Assembly: GCA_034008185.1 (NCBI GenBank)
Contig: CM067084.1
Coordinates: 63,750,599 to 63,814,598 of the forward strand
From: Gorsachius magnificus
Lineage: Eukaryota; Chordata; Aves; Pelecaniformes; Ardeidae
DNA: 64,000 nt
Direction: 5' to 3'
Shown here: in pieces, positions 12,601-25,152 of the stretch
Numbering within the stretch: the first letter of the stretch is position 1
Layout: the number at the start of each line of letters is the position of its first letter
Made by a program: the position numbers and the translations under genes
The notes under the pieces: model-generated
Told to the model about the DNA's origin: nothing
The model's database searches: none
What the model saw: only the letters and a program-made list of their open reading frames with translations

Positions 12601-15080
12601 GTTTTAAACTAGACAAACAAGTTATCATATAAGCTAATGGTCCACCGTGTTTCTGTTGTGCATAAGTATGTGCGGGAAAAAAGTCCACACTTCTCACAGT
12701 TAATTCAGTAGTTCGGATGTTTTTAACTGTAAAGAAGGCATTTTAAGAAGGAGTTATGTGAATACTTGTTGCAGTTTTCCCCTTCCAAGGCTTTCAGGAG
12801 TGTTTGAGAAGAGTGAAGCTAAAAAAAAAAAACCCCAAACAAATCCCATGTGAGTGCCCAATACTTTATTACATGAGAACATGGTAGAAGGGAAGCCCTC
12901 ATTTTTTGCATTCAGCATCTGCCCAGTGGTGGCACAAGAGTGTTTTTTTCAGACATCCCAATACAAACTTGAGTTTGCCCTCAAGATAATCTGATTGAAG
13001 TGCTTAGGAACACTTCCAGGACTGCCTCATAGTCATTATATACAAGGACTCAGGGAAGAACCTGGAAAGGATGTCTTCTGGAAAAGATGCCTCAGGATGA
13101 TAGCACTGACTTTGGTAGTCAGATATAGCCTTGTGGTACTGTAGGTACAACTATAGTCATAATCTGAGATAGAGTAGATGCTTCCAGCCCCACAACAGAA
13201 ATGTGCTCTGATAAAGAATGTGTTACTACATTGTCGGTGTTTAGTTGCATGAAGATAATATTTGCTGCCAAATGTTGTTGAATTATTTTCCTGGTGTACG
13301 TTTTGCAATGCATTTCTAATGTGATCACTTATTATTTAGTTCTCTCTCTATTTGATGAAAGCATAAATTAAGATAAAGTGCATCAAGGTTACTGATGCTT
13401 TCTGATAATAAACTAAAACTGTTGATTAAGCAGATGATGAGTTTAAGTCAACATCCTTTGTATTAAAATGCTTGATGTGGATTTATGGACTAACCTCACA
13501 AAAGTTTCACAAGTATAAAAGAAATGTTAAATAATGATAAAGAATATTTTACTTTAGCATAATTTAATATCCAGGGTTTTAATACAGAAACTCATTTAAG
13601 TAAAAAAGGACATAATTAAGCCCTATCAATATACTGAACTGTTTATTTTTCAGATTAAAACATCAGAAGTATTCTTGTTCTTTCATCTTGATTAGACAAT
13701 GTATTTATTTTGGATTTCCATGGATATTTAATGAATGTTATCTATTTGAATGAATCTTTTTCTTTTTTTTAAGAACAATCTAAGAACTAAGTTTTACAGT
13801 TTCTATGCCACTTACAGGTACAAACTCAACAGTATCTGTACTAGGCATAAATTCTCCCGTTCTTCGCTTCTTGGGACATGAAATGGGAGAATTTTTATAA
13901 TGAAGCAGTTATTTTATACTTCTTTTGGTGGTTCCTATCTTCCTTCATCAAGAATTTTTCTACCACTATTTTCCAGGCTGCTCTTTAAGCCAGATGAAAT
14001 ACTTGCCCATGCTGCTTACTTAAAGAAATGTCTTTAGAGCCAATTTTGGAAGCATTCATGCGATTTTGCTGGGACTCTTTCAAGTGAATCCTCTGCATTT
14101 TACATCATCTCCATTTCAGAGCAGAGAATGTTTTCGGACAGCCATGGGTACAGGCTGCCATTGCGTGTCACCTCCAGCTGTGCCACTGCCTCTTCTGATG
14201 ACAGGGCCTGAAGAGCCCTTTCTAGATTATCCTTGATGTGGCCTGATACAACCCCCGCCCCCGCACTCTGTTCTGAACTCAGACTGAATTCAGGTGCTTA
14301 CATGGCACCATGTGGATGACAAATGTTGGCCTTGGGTTTCACCACAGAGCCTTTTCTGGATGGGCTTATCAAATACTTCTTCACAAGGCAGGATCCCTGC
14401 TGGTCCAGGACCTTTTTAATTTCAGTTTCTTTCTGAGAAGTACATTCAATTTAACATTGTTTAAAAGGTACTTTCAAGTTATGGATTTCATTTGACTCAA
14501 AATTAGCAAACATCAACAATGAATATTGGTCCTTTTCTTTCCATGGACCTTCTTCCTCATACTTTGTATTCAGCCCTTAGTGTAGGTAGATTAGCTCATT
14601 ACATCCAAGAGAAAGAGAAAAGGAAAAAGAAATGGTTTGAATGTATCCAATAACAGTTCAATATTCTCAGCGGTCTCAAAAATGACATTAAAAAGAATAG
14701 CATGCTTTCCATCATAACAAAATCTAAGGTTATTCAGTATTGTTTGAAATACAAATAATATAGAATTATTTTACTATTAAACTGAAAAGCTTGCAGCTGA
14801 CAGCAGTTCATTTTTTTGGAGTTACTGTGTTAAGATTCTGTAAATCTACTTGTAATGCTGAATAAGAATGATCCATGGATTAAAAATCAGCGAGGAGCTT
14901 TACAGAAACAGCAAATAAAATACAATAGTAACCTTACACTTCAGATACAGGACGAGTATAATCTGCACAGCAGACAAGATGGGCAAGATCTACATGGGCT
15001 AAGAGAAATTAATCAAACTGTACTGCAAAGCTTGGCCTGAAATCTGGAAATGCTTTGAAAAGTCAATAAAGGAGGCCTTA
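9663..15080. other. Unique AT-rich sequence, no gene seen
   Basis: No coding, RNA or clearly recognisable repeat feature. Open frames stay below about 120 codons. Short homopolymers occur, such as a poly-A/C junction near 12,820. A mini C-rich run sits at about 14,250. Confidence 0.5.
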
Positions 15081-15154
15081 TCCCCAGCAGGAGTAAATCC
15101 ATCAGATAACGTCATTGCAGCCACATCCACTTACAGCAGTTGAAGATCTGCCCC
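15081..15154. repeat. Possible ancient palindromic amniote repeat relic
   Basis: The segment runs CAGCAGGAGTAAATCCATCA, a degenerate centre, then ACTTACAGCAGTTGAAGATC followed by TGCCCC. This resembles an old archosaur and turtle palindromic repeat whose ends read like gtaaatc and a gatctggcccc-like terminus. The match is weak and rests on recall. Confidence 0.33.
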
Positions 15155-15654
15155 AATGTTTGTAAAATGAATGGACTACTCTATATTGCTTTAATTTTTC
15201 TGCTGGAAAGGTAACTAGTACCTACCTGCATCCCCAAAAGTTTTGTCTAATAGGACAGGGTTTTGCCTTGCAGCGATGTGTAAAAACATACAGAGAGAAG
15301 CTAAGAGCCAGAGGTCTTGATTCTTCAGACTCACACATTGGATTCATGTACACCAGGGCCAAATAAGCGTAAACTACTTCATTCCCAGTTTGATACACAT
15401 TGTTGAGTGAAACAACCCAGAAAACTAAAGTAAAAGCAAACAGGGAGGTGGGAGAGGAAAGACCTATTTCTCCTTTACACGAGATTTGATATTTCTTAAA
15501 TTTTTTAACTAATGCAACTAATAAAAATACTTACTTGGTAAATCAGAAAAGTGAGGGATTTAAAGAGGAGAATACAGCAAATACTACACTAAACAAATAA
15601 ACAGATTTCAGGGATAGAAAAAATCATGGACATGCTACATAATGCTGAAGATTT

Positions 15655-15730
15655 TGGGGTTTGGTTTAGTTTATTTTACTGTAGTTAATTTTAGTTTATT
15701 TCATTTTAATTTATTTCATTTTAGTTTTTC
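15655..15730. repeat. T-rich imperfect tandem repeat
   Basis: Units resembling TTTTAGTTTATTTCA recur about three to four times with small changes in a T-rich tract. It is a low-complexity minisatellite-like patch. Confidence 0.6.
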
Positions 15731-16157
15731 AAATGCACTAAACCAAGGAATTAATAAGGGAAGTCTATTTAATGTGAAAAAAAGAGAAAAACACGGTTAA
15801 CTCCAACTTACTTGAGAGGTGAGCAATTCCTATCAAAGCAGGAAACAGTAAGTCCTTATCTCATAATTAAAGTTCCTGAGTAAGAAACACCAGGGGAATA
15901 GTTTAAATACAGTAGTATAGCTGTTAGTTACCGAGAGCAAAATGAAAAATCATATGGTTGTTCACTGTATAAATCAGTACAGAAAGTAACCCCACACTTT
16001 GAGTTTAATTTTGATTCACTGACCAGCTGGATTTGGTATGCTTACAATGCTGAAAATCAAGCCTTTTGAAATGAAAAGTCTGGAAAATAGACCAGTGTCT
16101 TCTTAGTGAAATTGATATTATGTAGAACCAGTGTTCTACCTTAATATGAAATTACGA
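15731..16157. other. Unique sequence, nothing recognised
   Basis: Ordinary AT-rich sequence between the T-rich tract and the foldback element that follows. No gene or repeat recognised. Confidence 0.5.
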
Positions 16158-16261
16158 ATGGGATTTTCAAAGGAGCCTAAGGGAATCAAGGTTTCCAGCT
16201 CCTTTAGAATTTTATTAGGATTTAGAAGTCTAATTCCCTCATGCTTCTTTGACAATCTCAG
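16158..16261. mobile_element. Foldback (MITE-like) DNA transposon fossil
   Basis: The left arm at 16,158-16,186 contains GATTTTCAAAGGAGCC. It is the reverse complement of the right arm at 16,233-16,261 at 23 of 29 positions, and the 46 bp centre shows further partial pairing. The arms resemble an old palindromic repeat scattered through turtles, crocodilians and birds (motif gattttcaaaggagcctaag). No transposase is present, so it would have been a non-autonomous element. A 90-codon open frame running through it is coincidental. Confidence 0.6.
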
Positions 16262-16881
16262 ACTAAATATTTACCTCCTCTCTGCATCTTATGCCCTTTC
16301 TGCATTATTTACAACATTCAGAGATACCATTGCTCTCTGGAGCATACTGCGATTGTGTAGTATGTTCTCAACCATTTTATCTGCTTGTGCCCAGAATAGT
16401 TAGCCAAAATTTGAAAGTGTATGAACTGTTTGTAATAGAAGAAATGACATTGGATTGAAGAATCAGGACTTTTTAAAAATTGATCCTGTTATTTACAAGC
16501 AATGTATGTTCCCTCTGATTTCCCTAAAGGCAGCAAGAATGAAACAAAGCCAATTCCTTCCTCAGGACTCTCCAGACCACTTTCCAGCAGGACCCTGCCA
16601 GAATGGTCACCTTGAGCTGTGTGGCTCATAACGCTCCTGTCTCTAGAGCTTTCCTCTGCCATCTACAGCTGCAGCCAGGTGCTGCCACTCATTGGCTACA
16701 AAGTGCAAAACAAAACTTCACCTTTTTGTGTGTTTATCTAGTCCACTGAAAATTTCATCCATCTTCATTGCTCAGCTTCTAGTTTTTCATGAGATCTGTG
16801 CTCTGGGTGTTAGCCTCTTCACAAATGATATCAACCATTTTTTGAATTTATCCTGAATAGTGTTTTTTACACTCTTTAGTT

Positions 16882-17622
16882 TCATAGAATCATAGAATCA
16901 CTTTCTTTGGAAAAGACCTTTAAGATCATCAAGTCCAACCTTTAACCTAACCCTGCCGTCCCACCACTAAACCATGTCCCTAAGCACCTCATCTACCCTT
17001 CTTTTAAATACCTCCAGGGATGAGCACTCTACTGCCTCCCTGGGCAGCCCATTCCAGAGCCTGACAACCCTCTCGGTGAAGAAGTTTTTCCTAAAGTCTA
17101 GCCTAAACCTGCTCTGGCACAGCTTCAAACCATTCCCCCTCGTCCTATCATCTGTTACCAGGGAGAAGAGACCGACCCCCACCTTACTACAGCCTCCTGT
17201 CAGGCAGTTGTAGAGGGCAATCAGGTCTCCCCTCAGCCTCCTCTTCTCCAGACTAAACAATCCCAGTTCCCTCAGCCGCTCCTCGTATGACTTGTGTTCC
17301 AGACCCCTCACCAGCTTGGTTGCTCTCCTCTGGACATGTTCCAGCAATGCGACATCTTTCTTGTAGTGAGGGGCCTAAAACTGAACACAGTATTCAAGGT
17401 GTGGCCTCACCAACACCGAGTACAGGCGCACGATCACTTCCTACTCCTGCTGGTCACACTATTCCTGATACAAGCCAGGATGCCATTGGCCTTCTTGGCC
17501 ACCTGGGCACACTGCTGGCTCATATTCAGCCGGCTGTCAACCAGTACCCCCAGGTCTTTTTCCACCAGACAGCTTTCCAGCCACTCTTCCCCAAGCCTGT
17601 AGCACTGCATGGGGTAATCCAT
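16882..17622 (-). mobile_element. CR1 retrotransposon, 5'-truncated, minus strand
   Basis: This is the 3' portion of a chicken-repeat-1 LINE in minus orientation. The plus strand opens with TCATAGAATCATAGAATCAC, the complement of the CR1 3' tail. Upstream on the minus strand are the last roughly 190 codons of the CR1 second open reading frame, in two frames: 17,622-17,434 (motif EKDLGVLVD) and 17,347-16,967 (motifs VQRRATKL and [13 protein letters not shown]). A one-base frame change near 17,434 and an in-frame TAG at 17,377-17,375, where the family has Trp, show that it is dead. Most of the element, including the endonuclease and reverse transcriptase core, is absent, as usual for CR1. Confidence 0.95.
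16967..17622 (-). pseudogene. CR1 ORF2 C-terminal remnant
   Basis: The decayed coding part of the CR1 copy covers the region downstream of the reverse transcriptase core. Residues such as [20 protein letters not shown] and [13 protein letters not shown] text (here [17 protein letters not shown]) match the conserved CR1 C-terminus. The reading frame needs at least one frame change and contains one nonsense codon, so no functional product is possible. Plus-strand open frames over the same bases (up to 162 codons) are antisense shadows. Confidence 0.9.
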
Positions 17623-18117
17623 CTTGTCCTGTTTTTTATGTTTTTACTCCACTTTTCAGGATTTTTGGGCTCCAGTGATTTCTTAGGAATCACACTCAGC
17701 AAAACCATGGATAGCAAAATCCTATGTGCTCATATGCTCTGCACACTATGGATGCAAGAGAAAGGCTTCATCTAAGCGATTCTAGGCAAAAGGAACTCTA
17801 CAACCTGCATTAGGAAAGCAAATTGATATAGCTCTCTAGACTGAACACATTTGGCTCTGGGTATTGGAACATGTAATGTCAGTAATACTTATATCAGATT
17901 TTCTACAAGATTTTAGGTGCCTACTTTTAAAACAGATTAAGGAAGTGTGGTCCTCAAATACCACTGGGACCTGGTTACTTACCTTCTGTGCAATTTTTTG
18001 AAAATGAAAATTCATTTCCTATGTGCTACTATCCAAGCATACAGCTGGCATCACGAAAAAAATTAGTAGTAATGCGTGATATCAGCAAAACCTTAAAATA
18101 GTGGAATGACTCTTTTC
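17623..18117. other. Spacer between two CR1 copies
   Basis: Unique AT-rich sequence separating oppositely oriented CR1 fragments. No gene or RNA seen. Confidence 0.5.
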
Positions 18118-18397
18118 CCAGGTAACAGATGATATGTGAGAGGAAACAGCCTCAAGTTGCACTAGAGGAGGTTTAGTTTGGATATTAGGAAAAATTATTC
18201 ACCAAAAGCGTTATAAAACATTGGAACAGGCTGCTGAGGGAAGTGGTTGAGTCACCATCCGTGGAGGTATTTAAAAGATGGGTAGATGTGGCACTTAGGG
18301 ACATGGCTTAGTGGTGGACTTGGCAGTGTTACGTTAACAGTTGGACTTGACAATCATAAAGGTCTTTTCCAACCTAAATGATTCTATGATTCTATGA
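18118..18397 (+). mobile_element. CR1 3' end fragment, plus strand
   Basis: About 280 bp of CR1 3' sequence. Landmarks in order are GGAACAGGCTGCTGAGGGAA, GTGGAGGTATTTAAAAGATG, GGACTTGACAATCATAAAGG and the terminal ATTCTATGATTCTATGAC. It covers only the last codons and the 3' untranslated tail. It lies in opposite orientation to the CR1 at 16.9-17.6 kb and differs from the pair at 33.0 and 35.6 kb, so it probably belongs to another CR1 subfamily. Confidence 0.93.
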
Positions 18398-18501
18398 CTG
18401 TCTATGGCATACCCAGAAATTTCTCCTTGATCTCAATTTATAAGCAATCAAGCACAGTAAGTGTATTGGCATTTTAAATTCTGCATCATAGCACATCTCT
18501 G

Positions 18502-19062
18502 TGTCATGGTTTACCCCCAGCTGGCAACTAAGCACCACACTGCCGCTTGCTCACCCTCCCCCCCATTGTGGGATGGGGGAGAGAATCAGAAAAGCAAAAG
18601 TAAGAAAACTTGTGGGTTGAGATAAGAACAGTTTAATAATAATAATCATAATAGTAACAACAATAAAGGAAAACAACAAGGAAGAAAGAGAGAGACAAAG
18701 CCCAGAAAAACTAGTGATACAATCTCTCACCACCCACCAACCGATGCCCAGCCAGTCCCTGAGCAGCAATCGCTGCCCCCCCAGCCACTCCCCCCAGTTT
18801 CTATACTGACCATGACACCATATGGTCTGGAATAGCCCTTGGGCCAGTTGGGGTCAGCTGTCCTGGCTGTGCCCCCTCCCAGCTTCTTGTGCCCCTGGCA
18901 GAGCATGGGAAGCTAAAGAAGTCCTTGACTGGTGTAAACCCAGCTTAGCAACAACTAAACCATCAGTGTGTTATCAACATTATTCTCATACTAAATCCAA
19001 AGCACAGCACTAGGTCAGCTAATAGGAAGAAAATTAACTCTATCCCAGCCAAAACCAGGACA
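18502..19062 (-). mobile_element. Solo LTR of an avian endogenous retrovirus (copy 1)
   Basis: A 561 bp LTR starts TGTCATGGTTTA and ends AAACCAGGACA on the plus strand, giving near-perfect terminal inverted repeats in the TG...CA form. Its transcriptional direction is minus: a TATA-like box (TATAGAAA) lies at 18,805-18,798 and an ATTAAA poly(A) signal at 18,637-18,632, about 160 bp downstream. An AAT/ATC microsatellite lies between them. Flanking 5-mers are CTCTG and GTTTG (3 of 5 identical), so any target duplication has decayed. No gag, pol or env sequence adjoins it. A 5 bp duplication in the sister copy suggests an ERVL-type virus, but the family is inferred. Confidence 0.88.
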
Positions 19063-22000
19063 GTTTGCTTGTTGGGATCTCATATTAGCTATCAACAGAT
19101 ATGGGAATAAAACTATAAAATGTAAAGTTGAGTTAAATCAACTTTTTAGAATATTCCATTAAAACTCCACATCATCCTTTCTTTCCTTCTTAATAATCCC
19201 TTTTACTATATGGCATGGAACTGATATCAACAGCTGATATCTAGAACCTTAAATAAGTTTCTATCCTGTTAATTCCCTTTGGATAGAGGTCAGCTTTTCT
19301 GTGGCACTGTCTTCCTCCAAGGAGCAGCTGGGAACTGATATCAAATGATCTAACTTGTTGTCATTTTTCTGGTAAAGACCTGGAGCTCTGGTCATTTCAC
19401 AAGCAAAATCCACATTTGTTTCAGTGGGCCCTGGATGAAATCTGATTTGAATGTCTTTCCTTAAAGAGACATCATACACTTAGCTAACTGTTATAGTTCA
19501 CAAAATTTAATGTTGCGTGGTTTGTATCTGATACACCAGAGGCAACTTTTCAAGTTCCTGCAGCTGCGCAGCCTAAATCTTGGCACGATCTGCTAATATA
19601 TCTTAGACAGAAATATGACCCCATAAAAGTAGAGTATTATGAGCACTAAAGCTCTGCTATGTCTCAGTCAAAATATCAGGGTTTTTTACTGTAGTATTCT
19701 ACTCAGTATTCATGGAATAGAGTGTGATTAAAGAACCACTCTTGCTCTTGGTGTGCCGATTCAATAATTATTGTCTTTGTTTCTTTTAATATATGCACAA
19801 AGTCTCATCCCACACAAAACATGATATCATAAAGCTAAGATAATACTAGAGTGAGACATCTTTCACAATGGCACTAACAAACTCTGGGTGGTTTTTCAAT
19901 GTTTATGAACATCAACACTGTATTCACAAACTTATTTCAACATCCCAGAAATGTATCCCTTCTACACTAAAAGAGAAAAAAAAAATCCCTTGGAATGACT
20001 AAGGTAGAGCAGGATAAAGAGAAGGCAAATGTGGTTTTTAATTACTTTTATGCATGGAGACCTCAAGGGACAGAAGAACATAAAATGTCTTCTGTAATTT
20101 TTGAAGACAAAGGAGCGCTTCTAAATTGCTTTAGCACTGCCTGGGCTCTTTACAGAGCACCCAGAGCTGCTTCATTGCTCAGGCTGTTCCACTATCTCAT
20201 CCCTAACTTCTTTTTTCTGTCACCCATAGAATTTCTGTGTTCCCTGTCCTGAGGCTTTCTAGTACTTACATATGGCAGCTTATCCAGGGCCCACATCATG
20301 GTTCCTCCCGGTCAGTGGGAGAGTTCTTCCTCCGTAACACCAACCCTATATACAGAGAGAGACACGCTTACCTCAGTCTTGCCTTGGGCTGTGTAACAGC
20401 CTGGGCAGCATTTTGAAACAACCTACTGTGGTAGCAATGGACATTGATGTCATGAGGACTTTAAATGGCAAATGACTAAAATGCTTCTCTGTTTCACTGA
20501 ATTTTTAAAAGGCTATTTAAAAAGAATAAAACTCCAGAATGTTTTATGAGAAGAAATACTTGTGCAACACTACTTCATAAACATGGAAATTTCAAATCTA
20601 ATATTATGAGTATCCTCTTGGTTGATTACTGGCAGCTTCTTGGCTAAAATGATTGATTACGGTGTGTAAGAAAAAGTGCCCTCTGATTCCTGTGTGCTGA
20701 GGCTCTGATCCAGGAAGTCCAACGAAGTCTATATGGATGGTCCCTCCAGCTGCTTACCTTTTCTTCCTTCTTTCTCAGTGTGGACTTTATGAGGTTGGGC
20801 GATCCCTGCAATGGTCTGGCTTTTCTGGGGTTGTTTATTAATTGCTGTTCTCAGTGCAGACTCTTTTCTGCTCCAGATGTTCATGAAGTCTGATGCACAC
20901 TAGGAATATCTTGTCACAATTAAACCACGCTAATCAGTACACACATCAGTTACTTGGTATGGGAGCTCCAGACTATCTAAGTATAGAAAAGCTAAAGGAA
21001 GCTTTTTCTTTTTTTTTCATTCTGTAAATCATGTAAGGCTAAGGTTTCAGGAGACACAATGCGAAAAGTTTTTGTGAGATATATATTTACCACACATACT
21101 GCATTCTCTTTCATTACTAATTTTCTTCTGTTAAAGCAATTGACTGTGTCTGGCAAGACTATTTGTATTGATTTACAACTAATAATGAAATACAAATTAC
21201 AGCAGTTTCTGAGTTAATTGCACCTTTGGCCTCATTTTTGACTGCAGTAAGCGTTTTCCAATCAGTCTCAGACACCTGGCCATCAACCTTCTGGGACCAG
21301 CACGCTTGCCCTAGACATCTCTGGTCTCCTCTCTGCAGACTAGTGATGAAAATCGCTAAGTACTTGGGATCTTTCTACTCAGTTTGACAACTCAGCAAGT
21401 CCAGTGTCAGGTAAGCACCTACACTCTTTCTTCCAGGAAATGACAACATAAAATAATGATCTCCAAAAAAAGTCTGATTTAGAGCAGAAACCTTACAGAG
21501 AAAACAGATATTAAGAGAATAAACACATCTAAACATGTCCTCTTTGTCTGGGAGCTGACAAAAAACAAGATGCAGGACTTGACAAGGTTAAGGCCAAATC
21601 CATAAAAGGATTTATGTGTCTGGATCCTCTTCAGTAGACTCCAGTACACGGGGGAGAGAGTCAGCTCTTGACACAAAAACCTTGCTTAGAGCCGCAGAGA
21701 ATCACATCCCCTCACTGGGACTCGAAGCCCGGTGCTCTTTCCTGAATGAAAACACAAGTAAGAATTGGTGCTGACAGAGAAATATTCTCCCTATTCCCTG
21801 TCCAAATTCTTTTCCACATTCTAATAAATCAAGAAGATAAAAAAAGGGGGGGGGGGGGGGTAAAAAAGAAGGAAGTAGGATATACAGGTTTAAATCTCTC
21901 TTGTATTCACCAGCTCAGAAATTCCTCAATATTTTTTTCCTTGGTTCTATTCCACTGAAGTGGCAAAATTATTGCTGAGAAGTCCAAAGAAGTCCTTAGT

Positions 22001-23469
22001 CCCTCCGTTCCTTTATCCCCAATGGATAGTGTACAATAGGATACAATGCCATTTAAGACCATTGCATTTGCATCCATTTAGTAGCTAGCCAATACACCCA
22101 TTAATACTTGTGAAGTCGTGTGTCTCCCAAAACTAGGAAAATAAGGAGCCCTTTGCTGCAACTCTGCATGAAGGCCCAACCTAAGCCCCACTCAGGAGTT
22201 ACATGGTCATACTGCTTCTTACTGGGCCTTCTTTATCTCTGAGAAGACTACCTGTTTCCAGGAAGAGAGGTTTTGCCAGTCATTATGCAGAGGTTGTACA
22301 AGGAGATTACTATGTCTCTGAATCCTAAGCAAAAAGAAAAAGAGGGTAGAATACGCAGGATGGTAGCACACCTCAAACCCCTTCAGTTCTGACACCTTTC
22401 TTGCCTCTTTCCTGCTTTCCCTCTGCATTCTCCACTTGGAGACTGCAGGAGGCAATGCCTTGCTGGAGCACCAACAGTAATACTTCCCTCCTGAAAAGTA
22501 TCTGCAACAGAAGTCTGACCTGTATGACTGCTTAGAAAAGCTATAGCTGAAAACACGTTACTCTAGTGCCAATCAGTAATAGGGGTATTCTTATGAGGAC
22601 TAGAGAGGATGCATGAGCTCACTTTGAAAGAGGTTTCACACTTGTAGGATTTGGAGTGCTGGAGGTTATAATAGAGATAGACATTAGCTAATAACCCTTC
22701 TGGGAACTCTTGGCTGGAAACTATGACACCTTTCAGCTCCTGGGCTAGGAAGCAAACAATCAAGCGTTTTGCTTGAAAGGTTTTGTTTTGTGTCAAAAAA
22801 AAGTGCTAAGATTTCTGTAAAATCAGAAGAGTGAGAGGCTGTCAATGGTGCCTGGAGTTAGGACATGATGTGTGGAAAATAGAGTCGAGGTGGTAACAGC
22901 AAGGAGTCTGACAGGCCTCTAGTTTCTTGTGCCTTCCTTATATTCATTGTGTAGCCCTGGTGAAAGCTGCTGGCTGCCAGATCAGGTAGTACCTAACCGA
23001 AAAAATAGTTACTTTTGCTAGGTTTATCGCTAACCATTTGATTTTAAAAAGTTAAAAGCAGTCAGCCACTGACAACAGCTTACGGTTACCATTCTTTATT
23101 ATGAAAATCTTTCATTAAAGCACAGTGGGAAGTAACTTCACAGCTGAAGTAACTTCAGCTTGTTATCTGTGTTTATACTTAAAATTTTGTTTATGCCTTT
23201 ATTACTACCAGGAAGAATAAAGTAGCCTAGTGCTGGCAACAAAAAATAAGAACGCTCCAAAGAAATACTCTTTTAAGTATACTTTTTTTGCTCTATCTTA
23301 TTTGCCTTAGATACTCATTTTTCCCAAGCAGTCCTAACACAGACTTGGTGAACTGCAGGATTTCTAATTTTGACTGCTTACAAAAAACACTCATTAAATA
23401 TACATCAAATATACCAGCATTTTTCATCTACATCGGTGGTATTACAATTAAATCTTAACCTTGTAGAAG
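19063..23469. other. Unique sequence, no gene seen
   Basis: About 4.4 kb without recognised coding or RNA genes. Open frames stay below about 86 codons. It is not retroviral interior, despite lying between two same-orientation LTRs. A short palindrome, GATATCA-acagc-TGATATC, sits at about 19,223-19,241. A pure G tract is listed separately. Confidence 0.55.
21846..21860 (+). repeat. Poly-G tract (15 G)
   Basis: An uninterrupted run of 15 G lies between two A-rich stretches. Such a run can form G-quadruplex structures and is unstable in length, and sequencers often miscount it. Confidence 0.9.
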
Positions 23470-23580
23470 GCTTATTAAACATAGGTAATATTCTTATGCA
23501 ACCCTTTTCCTAATTCTATATTCCTTTTCATCCAGTTGATAATGCCATTAGCTTTTTTAAATAACAGGGTCATTCCTATA
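23470..23580 (-). mobile_element. Ancient CR1 fragment, minus strand
   Basis: The plus strand contains ATAGGTAATATTCTTATGCA and, further on, TTGATAATGCCATTAGCTTT. These are in the order expected for the complement of CR1 ORF2 around the region encoding [11 protein letters not shown] (compare the intact-looking stretch at 17,480-17,520, GATGCCATTGGCCTTCTTGG). It is heavily diverged and only about 110 bp can be followed. Confidence 0.45.
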
Positions 23581-25152
23581 CATGTCCACAATTCAGTGAT
23601 GTACTAAGAAAACTTCTTACACCTACATTTTCCCGTTTTAGCTTTCTAAAAATTAGACTAAGAATAAGGCCAGAAAGCAAGGCGATTTCATGAGATATAT
23701 AAACACTAAAATAAGATTGCATGATGGTATTGAATTTCTTACTCTTAAGAGAATAAGCCATTTGAATGATTTGGCAGTGGATGGAGAAGAAAATTCCAGC
23801 TGGACTTTCCAGCTAAGGATAGGAACCTTTTGTGTTCCAATAGCTCTTAAAAAGACCTTGAGATTTCAAAGACACAATCTATTTCCGCATATTTTGTAGT
23901 ACTGACAGATAGAAAGGAACGAGATGGATGACCATTGCACCATGACTGACAGATTTTTCCTTTAGAAGCATGTCTTCCCTTTCAGCATCCTTCCCACCTC
24001 TGGCTGAAGTGCACTGGATGTGCAGTGAGCATGCAAATCCCAATACCCGTTCCAATGTTTCACTGTCACATGTAAGGGAGAGAATTTGTGACTTTGTGCT
24101 GATTCAAAAGATGTGGCATGAGGAGTAAATATAGAAGTGGACTGACAAATAAGTGCAAAAGGCATAACTGCAGGCTCTATTCTCGCTGTCTTCTTTGATT
24201 CTCTTTGAGACTTTTAGTATTAGTGGTATGCAGCAAGCTCCCAAATTGCTCTAAATTAAGCTATTCCTAGAACAAAATCTGTGACATTTCCTCTCTCTGC
24301 TGTTTACAAGCAAGCCTAAGGATGGAGAATCTCTGTTCTGATAATTAATTCAAGGACTGAATAAGCATTTAAGGGACAGTAGAGAGAATTTCAAAAATAG
24401 ATTGAGGGCAGGATGCTCTCCAGTCCCAAATGAATATTGTCATCACTGACCTACAGAAACAGGTCATCTCTTATGCTTAATCTTTCTTTATGCTTAATCT
24501 TTCTTTATGCTTAGTTCCTGAACTATTGACTAGACTGACTTGAACAAGAGGCACAGAAAGTGCCAGGCCTGACAGTAGCCTGAAGATTGTTTTGCTAACT
24601 CCTAAGAAATTGTAGAAATTGTCTCAAAACTCCTCCAGCTGAGTAAGATACCAAATGCTAGACTAAGCGAAACTAAGGATGCCACACATAATATTTTTAC
24701 TAATATATACTGCATCTAGAAGAGGGAAGACTAGTAATATTCAAAGTAAGCTTTGAATATTTCCACAGGTAAATTAGATTAGCTTTGGATGCAGGGACAC
24801 CTTCATAGAGGAGCAGCAATAGAAAAGAACAGAGTTAGGGTGATTTTCCCTTATACTTTTTGTCAGGGCTTGGTGCTGGGGTACAGCTAGGATATACACA
24901 CATCCAAACAGGCTGTCAAAACTTCAAAAACCAGGATACAAATGTAAGCAGGCAAGAAACTCCACAGACAGTGAGGATCCTAAGACTGGAACTGGTGGAA
25001 ACGTTCCTGGTGTATTAGAAAGGAAAGAATCTGGCTGGATCATTCAGTTTAGTTTTCAACGAGTGTTTGAAAGAAGTGAATAGAATGGGTTTTTTAGATC
25101 TCAGAACTGCCGTTCATTGTCATTAAATATGCTTAGTAATCAGTTGGTATAT
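23581..25152. other. Unique sequence, no gene seen
   Basis: AT-rich sequence without recognised genes. It contains one small tandem repeat, listed separately. Confidence 0.5.
24471..24513. repeat. 17-bp tandem repeat, 2.5 copies
   Basis: TTATGCTTAATCTTTCT occurs twice without a mismatch, followed by a partial third unit, TTATGCTTA. The absence of differences between units suggests a recent local duplication. Confidence 0.9.

Noticed and set aside
17287..17775. 162-codon open frame on the plus strand
   Set aside because: It is antisense to the CR1 at 16.9-17.6 kb and runs out of the element into unique sequence.
18822..19013. Similar 63- and 71-codon frames at 18,822 and 27,399
   Set aside because: Their similarity comes from the shared LTR U3 region read antisense, not from a protein.
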